This document shows, piece by piece, positions 49,670 to 61,848 of a stretch of DNA of 64,000 nucleotides (position 1 is its first letter; each line of letters opens with the position of its first letter). The notes beneath the pieces were generated by a model. The model searched no databases. It was given only the letters and a program-made list of their open reading frames with translations, and was not told where the DNA came from. This stretch comes from Cyprinodon diabolis (taxonomy: Eukaryota; Chordata; Actinopteri; Cyprinodontiformes; Cyprinodontidae): NCBI GenBank assembly GCA_030533445.1, contig CM060065.1:24214974-24278973 (forward strand), in the 5' to 3' direction. The translations under genes were made by a program, and so were the position numbers.

Positions 49670-50329
49670 TTTATTTTTCTTACCAGAAGAACTAATTAAG
49701 AGACAATTTTCAGTTAATTTTCGAATGACCAAAACAAAAAACATTATATAAAGAGGAAACTAATGGGAAACAACAGCTGAAGTGTTTCTTATACAAGATT
49801 ACAGTAAAACATTGCAGAATTTACCAGCATTAACATTTTAACATTTTGTTTATAACGAAGAACATGTTACTTAAAAAAGTAGTAATATGAGGTTCCAAAA
49901 AACATCCAGCTACATCCTGTCTGTACAATACAGCATACAGTAGAGCAGAAAGCGTGCATGACATGTCTACATGTAAATAGATAAAGCAGTAAGCATTGCA
50001 GTGCATCATGGGGTTATACTGTGATATGATAAAGAAGCTTTTATAGTAACGCATTAAACTTGTTTATGGCTACAAGAGGATCTCCATAAACTCTGCCACC
50101 AAAACTATCCCTTATCATTCAGCTCCTCAGATTAGCTGCCTGGAGGAAGATTACCTACAGAAAATCAGATGGCAGTACTGACATTTTACAACAAACCACA
50201 TTGTCATTGGTCAACTAAATATGATTTCACAAATATCTTTTTATGAACTCAGAGGCTGTCACTTGAAATGTTTCTAGTAAGATAAAAACAACTTCTTGTA
50301 AATTCAGTTTCATTCTGATCGCTGTTAAC
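49670..50329 (-). other. trim66: Putative 3' UTR of trim66
   Basis: The sequence after the trim66 stop lacks exons. The first good AATAAA on the minus strand downstream of the stop lies at 49670-49675, giving a UTR of about 660 bases. The true end could be elsewhere. Confidence 0.35.
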
Positions 50330-50566
50330 TTAAAAGTGATGCCTCCTGGACTTCAGGGACTGCCTCCTCTTCCTCTTCCGGTGGCACTGCTCCCTCCTCT
50401 CTGGCCACAGGAAGCTGCCGTCGGCAGCCCTGCAGGTCTCATCGTACTCATCGCTGTCAGAGTCGGCCTCAGCCAAAGGGAAATCTCTATCTGGGAAAAC
50501 TTCTTTCAGCTTCGACGTGAAGAACGCCTCCAGGCTGCGGCCTGCCTGGGCCACCTCAGAGTCCGG
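50330..50566 (-). CDS. trim66: trim66 last coding exon
   Basis: 78 codons and the stop. [16 protein letters not shown] completes the last bromodomain helix. A short acidic patch ([11 protein letters not shown]) and a basic tail [14 protein letters not shown], a likely nuclear localisation signal, follow. Confidence 0.93.
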   Translation of the reverse strand, partial: PDSEVAQAGRSLEAFFTSKLKEVFPDRDFPLAEADSDSDEYDETCRAADGSFLWPERREQCHRKRKRRQSLKSRRHHF

Positions 50567-53500
50567 CTGTAGTTGGGAGTTAAAAAAAATTATTTGCTTA
50601 TAATCTATATGAAACTCAGGTTAAACTGAAATAGAATTAAACGTGATTAAGATTGTTAAACTCACATAATTAAACTTTGCACAGTTGCGGAACATGAGAT
50701 AAACATCAGCTACGAACTGGTCCGGGGAGCTGTAATGTCTTGGACTGCTGTTATTAAGTTTGGCTTTGATCACAGACAGATCCATTGGCCTTTTGATGAT
50801 CTGGTAGTAATGACGTGCCTAGAAGACAAAACAGAGGCATTCAGGACCTTCTACAATATTCCCTTATCCACCTGTCTGTGAAAAACCCCCCAAAAATGAA
50901 CCAGTTTAAATCTCCCAGGGTATTTCCTTCTCTATTTGCATAGCGCTCCGATGTATTCTGTTAGAAATCTGCTTCAGGCTATTTAAAACATACTTGCAAA
51001 AAATGTAATGCAAATCAGCCATCCTAAAATTTAGCACAGGAAGTGGGGAGTCGCTAGGGGTGCCGCCAACAATTTGGTGGCTGCAAGCAGCACAATTTGC
51101 AGAACTGCAAGCAAAGGACTACATTTTTTCATACCGTTACAGAGGATAACAAAAAAAAATAACTTACCCAGCTTATACCAAGTCACCATCTAACGTAAAT
51201 GTTTTTTTTGAAGCTAATTTTATTGATGCATGACAGATACCTGCAGCAGGAGGCTGGAAAATTACCCCAACCTGTTTAGTTTATGTCAGATCAGTCTACG
51301 GTAGCACAAGCAGTTACTGAATTTAGGGGGTAATTATTTTTTAACACACACAGTGATATGTTAGCTTCGTAGGTTTTTCCTTAATAAACTGAATCCATTA
51401 TTTGAAAAAAAGAAGTTTCATAAATCAAATCAGATCATGACTTGTACAGAAACTTTGTCCATAAAATACATCTGTTGGATTTGATGAAAATATGTTAAAG
51501 ACATGAGTTGGGCCCTAAAGATGCATCTACAACACTTGGATAAAACAATCTGGATATGAAAGAAGCTTTGTGTAAAATAAAAAGAAATCAATGAGAGAAA
51601 CAAATGAGCTCAAAAAACAGCAGCGATCAAAGGGTGTCTGTGTGTCTACAGCCCTGATATAACCTCCTAAGACCTCTGTGTGTCTACAGCTATAGCATGA
51701 TAAAAGAAAAGTAATATGTCCTTCAATGTAACTAGATTGTGGGGAAAAAAACAATCACTTACTAGTGGACTGACAGGTTCGTGGAAAGGAGCACTCAAGA
51801 TGTTGCTGAGAATGAGAAGAGCCAGTCGCTCACATTTCTACAGTCAACAAAAAAAAAACAGGAAACATTTTGGAAAATAAGAAAAATCCTTAAAGAAGCC
51901 AGAAACAATGAGTTATTGAGCTGAATCCTGCAGCTAAGATAAAAACCATACCCTCTGATCACAAGGAGACAGTCTGTGTGAGGTGCTCGCTCCATATGAC
52001 CTCTCATTCTCACAGTCGTATTCAACTTCAGGGTGTGAAACATCTCTGCAAACGCTGCACAGCCAGTCGCCACTGAACAGGATAAAACACAGGTTGAGTT
52101 CAGTCTTACCTAAGGAGGACTTTAGACTTGTTGGGTGTATAATTAAAAAGCTTACATTGGAAAGCTTAGCAGCGGCGGGACGTGGCATGATAAGTGGAAG
52201 ACTTTGGGACAGCGATCACAGCACAGCAGCTCCCCCCCTATCAGACAGACAGCACAGAAGTCCTCACTTTCCATCTGATCCACGTCCTGCTCCTCCTGAA
52301 CGTCGTCAGTGTCCTTCTGAGTGGGGGGGTTTGCGATAAGAAGCTGCCTCGGGCCCAGACCCATCTGCTGTTCCTCCTCCTGGTCAGAACGGAGCGGCTG
52401 GGGGTCGTCAGTCGTAGGTTCAGGTTCAGACTCCAAGTCCAGATCAGATTCCACAGAGCCCTGAGAATCTGGAGGCTGTCCGGAAATAGCATCCGAGTCC
52501 GTTTCTACCTGAAAGTTTGGATCGTATTCAGGCTGGGTGTCAGACTCTGTCTCTGCATCCCCTGATTCTGGATCAGCACCCAACCCCTGACCTTCGTCTG
52601 ACCCTGCATCCATATCTGGCTCTGCCTCATACTCCAGGCTCGGGTCTGAATCCTGCCTCATCTCACGTGAGCCTGAGGATTCCCTTCTAGCTACAAACTC
52701 AGCCTCAGAGGAAGATGCTGCATTCGGATCAGAGTCTGGATCATTTGAATAACAGATGACGTCCTCCAAAACTGACCTGGGATCTGAGTCAGAGTCCAGA
52801 TCAAGGGCTAAGTAACTTTCTGGTACAAACTTGGAGTTGGTAGGAAGCTGTGTGGATGTTGTTTGGGAGCCGAGTCTCCTGTTGTCGTGGCTGAACTCAC
52901 AGGAGTCAGAGTAAGTGGCAGATGGGCTGCGAGCAGGTTGCACCTTTAGTGAAAGAGTCTTCCTTCTGGTGTCAGACCCCTCGGCTGTTTCCTGTGGTGA
53001 CAAAAGAAGAGCTATATTACATTTCTCAGATAAGGTTAGGAGACATTAACATTTCACCAACACAGATAGGAGCATGCATTAATCTGCCAATAGTACGTGT
53101 TTGAATGTGTTTAGTTTGTACCACATATGAATGATTGTCATCGGCGTCGCCAGACCCCATTTACTGGGGCACGTGCCCCAGTATCAATGAGCTGTGCCCC
53201 AGTATAAATCTCATGAATATTTGCAACAGTGATACATTTTTTTAATGCATCAATTTAGATAATTCCAACGGGAGGAGATGTATATTTCTACTCAAATGCG
53301 TAGCAAGTGTGTTGTTAACTCCAAATTGAGGATGTATTAGCGCCCCCACGTCAGCGCATGTCACTGCATGAACTGCAGGTAAACTAACGCGCTGCTCTCA
53401 ACTGAGTTGGATGGGACACTGTGGAGCCGCGACGCATTTTTAGTTCTGGTAACGTTTCTTACCTATCAATTTTATTATTTTCCCAGTGAAACCACATGAT

Positions 53501-56500
53501 TTTTAGGCTACTAACTGAAAATGACTGCATTGGTTTGTAGATGGATATCAGGAAACTCCTCACGCGAAGCAGAGACAGGGAAGCAGTAAAACAAGATGAG
53601 AGAGAGGGATGTAAGGTCCCGGGATGAATTAGTGATTTAGGCTAACTAGTTACATTAGGAACGTTATAAGCAATATGATAGATATTTACATAATTATAGA
53701 TTTAAGTTTTTTAATGTTTGCTGTAGAGAATGAGAATGAAGGTGCTGGAGTAGAAAAGGGAGGAGGAGGCGAGACTGACAGGCAAGAGACAGGTGAAGGA
53801 CAGGAGAGACAGGACCATGAAGGTGATGAGGGAGCAACAACCAGCTTCCACAAACAAGAAGGGGACGTTAGTGACTTAGGGGGAAAGCATGAAGGTCCTA
53901 AACAAGTGAAGTTGTCCCACTATCCCCAGCACAATTTTGGAGTAAAAAAAACTTTCATTTAATTCAAAATGGTTTGAAAGCTTTTTATGGTTGAAAAAGA
54001 AAGCATTTTCATCAAGGATATGCAGTGTGTTTTCAACTTGCTTGATAACATCATATTCCCAACACTAACACAGATCATCCAGATCTCCTCACAATCACAA
54101 TCAACAGCTGTAGTTGTGAAAGGTCTTTCAGTGTGTTGAGAAAGCTCCACACTTGGCTGAGGTGCACAATGGGACAAGACAGGCTCCATCATCTTGCTAT
54201 TTTATCAGTTGAAAAGGAAGAACTTTCTAAGCTGAGTCATAGTCTAGTTATTGACCGCTTTGCAAAAATGAAAAATAGGAGGTACACTTTAATGCTCATA
54301 AAATAAAATAAAAACTTAGTTCAGATTGAGTTAAACTTTCCCCTGAAACTCTGAAACCTAGGAATTAATGATTACTTCAGAATGTGTAAAAGGAAACTTT
54401 TTATTTCTAAAGTTGGTGATGTCTTATTTTTTATAGCTGCAATGTTGAAATTGTTCATGTTTGTTAAAACAAATATGCTCTTACACTCATTAATATCTCA
54501 ACTGGTAATTTTGGTAGGAATTTATCAGGGTGGGGCAGTGTGCTTGTCTGTATTTGTGTATGGCAGGAGGGGCATATGCGTTAGGGGGCCAGTGCCCCAG
54601 TAAAGCTTTGTGCCTAGCAACGCCCCTGATGATTGTGCTGAAAGAATAAATAATTTATTTGTATAGGGACAGGTGTTAAGCATTTTCTAATCCATTTGCT
54701 CTAACATTTATATAAAGTTAATAAACTCTGAAGCAGTAAAGGCACATTGGCCCATCATAGAGAGGGGCATGAAAACAAATAGAGAACCAGTGAAAAGTAA
54801 AGTGAATGACACATAAACCAAAACAATCCCTATATCTATGCTAAGTGGCTAATATATTCTTCAATTATTGTTGGATCTGGAAAAAAAAAAACTAGTCTGT
54901 ACTTAACTGAAACCTGGCTTAAGCCTGGGCACAGAAGCAAACAGAAACATGACTGGATGAGTTTTTTACTTTCAAACAACATAGCCATGTCTTCAGTGAG
55001 GGTGTCTTTGACTTTAGCAAACGTTGAACCTTTCCACATGGGATCCTGTAATCAAACTGAATCTCTCTGTCACTCATCTAGTACCAATGGATTTTCATGT
55101 TTCCGTCTGTTTTAGAACATCTGGTCTAAAATTTAAGTTCCAGTCAAATAAATGTTACAACAGAAAATACAAAAAAGTGCAAAAGTTACTGAACCAGTAG
55201 CTTTAAGTGAAACCTCCAGTTCACTCGTCATGTCAGCCCATGTAATCTTCTAATTTGCGAAAACTGCAAAACGTTTTTAAGGATCATCATATCCAGGTTT
55301 TGGGGACAGGATTTCATCCGACTAGTTTGGTGTCCAAGATCTTTACCGCAGCTGTTGGTTGGTGAGGGAGTAGCTTGTTTTCAGGTATCAACAAAGCAAC
55401 TGAAATGCAATTAAAAGCACACCTGGAGACCCAATGGCGTAAATATCGGTGAACAGAGACTGCAGTTGCTTAGGGGCCCCCAACCTCTTAGGGGCCCCAT
55501 CACTGACACCTGGTAGGCCACCTACGCAGTTGTGGACTAGGACGTCTCTTTTCCAAAGGCATTACGACACAATAATACTAAGTGGGTACAATAAAAAAAA
55601 GTGGCAACATTATCAGGGTGGGCCCCACATGAAGTACAACACCCCTTTCGTAAAAATAAAAATACTCAAATACATTGTTCTTTTAGGATCTTTATTGCAG
55701 TTTGAAACTTATTATATGAGTGTATTTTTTACCAACTGTCTAATAAATTATACACAGTTATTAACATAGTAATTAAAAGTACCACTGTCTTATTTCCTAT
55801 TGGTGTCGTGTTTGAACAGCTCACCATCATGTTGAAATCTGCCATGTGTTGCGGTATAAATAAGGTCCGGTCAGACAGACTAGCATCAAGTGGGTAAAAT
55901 AGCATTTTTTTGCACCATTACACCTGCAAACAGATGTCCTAGTCCACAATTGCGTAGGGAGCCTACCAGGAGTCAGTGATGGGGCCCCAAAGAGGTTGGG
56001 GGCCTCTTAGCAAGTGCAGTTTCTGCTTACCGATAGTTACGCCATTGCTCTTTGCAGATGTAATGGTGCGAAAAATTCCTATTAAACCCACTTGATACTA
56101 AGTTGACTGACAGGACCTTATTTATACCCCAACCTATGCCAGATCTGTTTTACTTCGAATGGGGCCCACCCAGATAATGTTGCTTACAGGCCTATTGTTG
56201 TGTCGTTATGCTATTGTGGAGACTTGTTGGATTTTAAATAAGAATCTAAGCCAACAAGATAGTTCACTTCTGTGTTGGGATTTAAAAGGTCCATTTTGTT
56301 CTTTACATTCAAATCATCAGAGTCAATCCAATATAGACTTAGACTCAACTTTATTTATCCCTTGGGATTACTCCTACAGAAAAATTCTAGTTCCAGTAGC
56401 TAATATATAGAGTACAAAGGGCAATCTTAATGCAAGATGCCATTAAAGATAAAAAAACAACAGACAATATAAAAATTGCCCCCTAGAGAAGAACCAATAG

Positions 56501-59500
56501 AGTTGTCCTAACTTTCCACATGTGGCGACGGCCTCCAAATACAGTACAATATTTTTTTAAAAGTCATGAAAATTGATACCTGTATAATTCTTTTTCCTAT
56601 CCACTTTATTGGGATTTTGAAAAAAAATAATTTTTAAAACCCTCTGTATTGCATTTAATAAGTAAGATGTACCTGTTGCCATGGGCTCTGCTGAGAAGGT
56701 ACTTCACTCTTGTCCGTCTCGCTGGTGGGCAAGGGGTCGCTCTGTCTTCGTCCATGTGGGGGGAGCTGCGACACAAGTATTTTGAGACGCTCCAAGCAAA
56801 CCACTGGAACCTTAGACCTCGAGTCCTTCAGAGACTCTCCATTACTTCACAGGGAAACAGAGGTTGGACAATGATGGACAAAACTCTATTATCATGAGAC
56901 TGGATACCAGAGGATTTTTACTGAAGATTTTACACACCTGCTCATGCTACTTCTTGGTAATCTGTGCTTCTCCTTGGCTCCATAATGAATCTCTTCATAA
57001 ACAAAAGCAGTTGGGTGATCTGAATAGAGAAAATATAAGCATGCAGTAGGCTGTTTTACAAATAAGCTCATTTTTGAAAATGCAATGAAAGTAATCGATG
57101 TAAAAATACAATTCAACACCTGGTTCAGTCTTATATGGCAGGGAAGGAGACAGTCCTTTGGATGGGGTTGGGTCAGGTTCATTGACGATACAGAGTCCTC
57201 CATCTGAAGCTCTTCTTTGTTTTAGATCCATGATATCATACTGAAAAAAGACAAAGAGGTTCTTATCTGATAGGTTATCTGATAGAAAATCTGCTTTTCA
57301 TGTAATTTTCTTTGGAAGTGTTCTCCCCTTTTGGACTTTGAGTTTTGAGTTATCTAAGTAATTCTATTTTGTTGATCTTTGTTTTGTATCCTTTTTGTGT
57401 TATATTTAAGCAGTCTTGAGTTACTCTCTGTTGCACCCTTGGGTCTGTCTCCTTTCCCATAGCCCTCTTCTATCCACACCTGCTCTATATCAGCTGATTA
57501 CCCCAGTCTTTGTTCTGTCTCCCATATATACTCTTCCTATTTCAAATATTTAGTGCTGGTTCCTTGTTGTTGCTTGACTCCTTGTGTGTGTTTTCCCCTA
57601 GTTTTAGGTTTCTGGTATTTTGTGCTTGAATTTTGTTTCTGTTGCCCTTTTTATTTCATTAAACCTGCAAGAACTCATCTCTGCATTTGGGTCCTAATCC
57701 AACTCCCACCCCCATGTTGACAGAACATATCAATGGATCTTAAGTCATCTGGATTATTTTTTTTTTTTTTATTTAAAAAACAACAAAAGGCAATATTGTA
57801 TACACTGCAAAATTTATCTACAAATAACTCAACATTTCTTAAATTAAGTGTATTTATCCTTAATTTGAGCAGGTTAATAAGATCATTCGCCAATCCAATT
57901 AGTGTTTTTACTCTTAAAATAAGATTAGATAATATGCACTCTAAATAAGACAATGCAATGTTTTTTTTTCTTATTTTTTCTAATTTTACAGCAGCTTTAA
58001 AGGCTTGCTTCATTTAGAGGCTTATAATTAGAAAGTTTAAATGAAGCCTATATTATGCTGAAAATAGAAACATTCAAAATCAAACTACCATACATGTGAC
58101 CTTAAGGTCCTACTTTTGCACCTGTTTGTAAACATTTACACATATCCTGTTTTTATTGTTTTTATTATAACATTTATCAAAGGCCATGGTCTTAACATGC
58201 CTACTTTTTAAACCATGTTTTTGCAATAACACTGAAATAAAAATGAAGTGTGAGCAGTTTGTCAACCACAAGAAAAGTGGATTTCAGTATATCTTGGAGG
58301 CTTTCAGTCATCTGTTTCTACTTGACAAACCATTCTAAATTCTAAGAAATAAAATGTTGTTTCTCCTTTACCAAGTAGAAGGATTATATGTTTGATCTGG
58401 AGTGAAATGAGACTAAATCATTGGTAAATCTGGTCATGTCCTACCTGTAAAGACAGAAAAGATGGGAAATCCCATCCACCACTTCTACTTTAACTAAAAC
58501 ATGTGTAACAAAGATAAGTCTCTATAACAGATGCATATGTCTGAAAAACTTGATAGTAGCATTAACAGCTGCACAAACATCTTTCCTGCAGCTACTTCTT
58601 TAAGGGTATAGCAATTTTTGCAAATTTTTGAAAAGACACGCCCTCTCCACATAAAAAAAAAATGCCCATGCACAACCCGTATCCACACTAGCAATGCCTA
58701 TTAAAATCATGCAAGAGCATGCACCAGATCATTTCTCCTTGTGCATGCTCTTTTTAAAGGTTGCTGTTTGCATCGCCCATACAAGCTTACTTTCCAATAG
58801 AACATTTACAATTTTTCAACTATGTCAGACTTGTTATCAGTAAGGAAAATGGGGACGAGCACGTAGGACGACCTTACGTTAAAATATCATCACTAGAATG
58901 ATTGACAATTAAGATGACCTCTTATTTAGATGATCCACCCAGAAAAAGAACATCCTCCACTATACCTTTAAGAAGGGTTAAAAGCAGAAATGATCTGTGT
59001 CCAACAATGGTGGATTTCCACACACGCACTTAAAATGTCATTTTCTCCAATGTAAGTCAATCATAGATTGCATCATAAAAACTAAAGTTTCTCCTTCTGA
59101 TCAATGTTGTACTTTTTAGATAACTGTATAAGTTAATTTGTAACTAATTCAAATAAAATATAAACAGGAGGCATTTAGAAACCAGTACATCTGTGGTTTT
59201 TCTGTGTTCTTATTAATAATCCCCTCATCTTTCACAGTTGCTTTAAGTCACTAAGCTCTGGAACCTGTATAACCACAGAATTAGTCATCTATCCTCTGAG
59301 ACTGAATTAGCCTTAAACAGGAAGATAAGCTGGCTCTCCATGCACCACAGTTGTGCATTGACTGGGACTGCATATAAGGTCATTTATGTGTTTTTATTTT
59401 CCTTATACAATGATAAAGTCTCATTCAGTTGCAGAGCATGCATATATGTGTAATATAACTGAAAACAATGCTTGTATTCAGTAAGTGAGCTTTGCATTTT

Positions 59501-61661
59501 AAGAAACTGTATAGGATGAGCTCCTCTCTGCAAAGCTAAAGCAGAAACTGAGTGATCTTAAAGAAGGGGTCACCTTCTTTGCAGGCCCTGCTTCCTGAGC
59601 ATTTGTGCATCCTGCAGCATGCCTTTCAGTGTAGGGGCTGGAGGGTGGGGCTGCCAGTTCTGTTGGGATACTCCGGGAGCGCCTCTTCCTTGTGGTGCAC
59701 ACCGAACTGGGGTTAAGTCTGCAGCTCTGCACATCAGAAACATGTTCGTGGGCTCTGGCAGACAACTCCAGGGACGTGGACCTCTGTTGCAAACAGTAAG
59801 AGAATGGAATTTCATGTTCAATCAGATGCAGAGGTGCACATGTTCAAGCCATTAGCAGCTGAAAGGGAAAGGAGTGGGATGTGTGTTTGGTAGAAATAGA
59901 TAAAACACATTTGGAAACCTATTTGAAAAAAATAAACTATTCAGTCTTTACACGCACACCTGCATAAATTAGTGTTATTATACAGGCAATGAAAGGTTTT
60001 GTTACCACACCAATTATCAAATGCAAATTTAGCAGCAGGTTTAGTGCTGTTCTTTGATTAAACCAGACCTGCAGAGCACTTGTCACCATTCTGTCTTGCA
60101 TTGCAGTTTAACTAATGCACAGATTTGTTTTAAAACCCTCAGTCCTGTCTCAGATAATGTGAGAAGGAAAGCTGGCAAATGGTTTAGCACATTTTTTTCT
60201 TTTTTTTTTTTAAGTACACAATCATACTTATTCAGGTTAGACTTAAATTGAGCGCATGCTTCCAGATATCATGTGATTAAAATACTTACCTGATCTACAC
60301 CCCGCTGGGGAAAAGATGCAGGATTCAGAGTGGAGGAAAAAAAAGACACTAATTCTTCTCTTTGGAAGCTGGGGAGCAGCTTCTTGGAGCAAACCACAGC
60401 TAAAATCAAACTGGCAGCGCCTGCTATTCCCACAGTGACTCATTACTGATAGGTTAAGTACATAAATGACTGAGCCCAAGTGGTTTTATATCATTTTCAG
60501 ACGCAGTGAATCAAAAACGTAAAAGTAACATGTTTGTGCTCATAATCTTCTATTAGAGAGAGAGGTGATTATGTGGCTGCTAGCACCTCTGGTGTGAAGT
60601 GTGAGCATGATGACAATGAGTGCACTCCTGCAATTTTAGGATGCATTGTTTTAATTGTGAGTGCAGCTCTTTGCTTTACCACCTTTTCTTAATAAGAATC
60701 AAGAGCAATTTCATGTTGGACCATCTGTTAATGGGCAAACAGAATGTAGAAGTTAGTTCTCTGGCTTTGAAATAAAGTGTAAATTTCGATCATAAATCGT
60801 TACTGAACTGAAAGCAGACTCACTTTTAATCATTCTCTGGCTTTCAATTTGACAGCGACGCTGTCTTTAATGTTATTTGTTGCTGTTTGGGTGGCTGCAT
60901 AGTCTCTGAGCACCTGCACTTTTAGGGGAAATGGACTTGACCGAACAGTGGTGGTTTTTGAGAGTTTCATATAAACACCTTTTTGTGGTATACCATATTG
61001 TGCACTGAGACTAAGCACAAACAGTTTTTTTTAGCTGGTAATGCCCAGTCAAAACCACGTGTGAAGCGAAAGATGTGCACAAACACACAGACACATCAAG
61101 ACAAAAACTTTAGTATCTTTAGTACCAAAAAAAAAGAACATATATCTACAATTTTGCTTTATAATGTTATTTTGTAATGTCATTCCAAACCTGAATTAGG
61201 TCAATTTTATAAAAGATGTGGTTTATCTAAGCTAAACTGAAATGTCATCAATGGTGCCAAAAAGAATGCTGTACTGGATCAACTTAGAAAGAAATCTAGT
61301 TCTGTAGCATTTTGTATTTAATCATTACATTTCTTACATTAAGAACCTGATCTTCAAAGATTCCAAATTAATGGTGCTAAATTGCATGTGCAATATTTTT
61401 TGTTTTGAATGTGCAACAAGTGGGCATGTTGCAGGTCATCTACCAAGATTGCAGCACAAATGGTAAATCATGCAAAGCAGTTTGGTTCTGCCCATTGAAA
61501 TGTGTACAGAGTGGCGGCAAAAAAGATTCAGTTGTGGTTAGAGGTAATGATGATACTTAGCTAAAACATCCTAATGGTACGGCTAAATAATAATTATAGT
61601 GCATCTGAAATAGGTGCATGTAAAAAAAAAAGTAGCTGTATTTATATATATATATATATAC

Positions 61662-61709
<48 letters not shown>

Positions 61710-61788
61710 GTATATATATATATATATATACAGTACATATATATATACATATATATATACATATATATACATATACATATATATATAC

Positions 61789-61848
<60 letters not shown>

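Noticed and set aside
52194..52565. 123-codon plus-strand frame opposite the trim66 acidic exon
   Set aside because: A shadow of the D/E/S-rich coding strand.
56649..56897. 82-codon plus-strand frame opposite the HP1-motif exon
   Set aside because: The minus strand gives the correctly spliced trim66 exon; this is its shadow.
60243..60479. 78-codon frame around the microexon
   Set aside because: It is in a different frame from the neighbouring trim66 exons and has no splice support.
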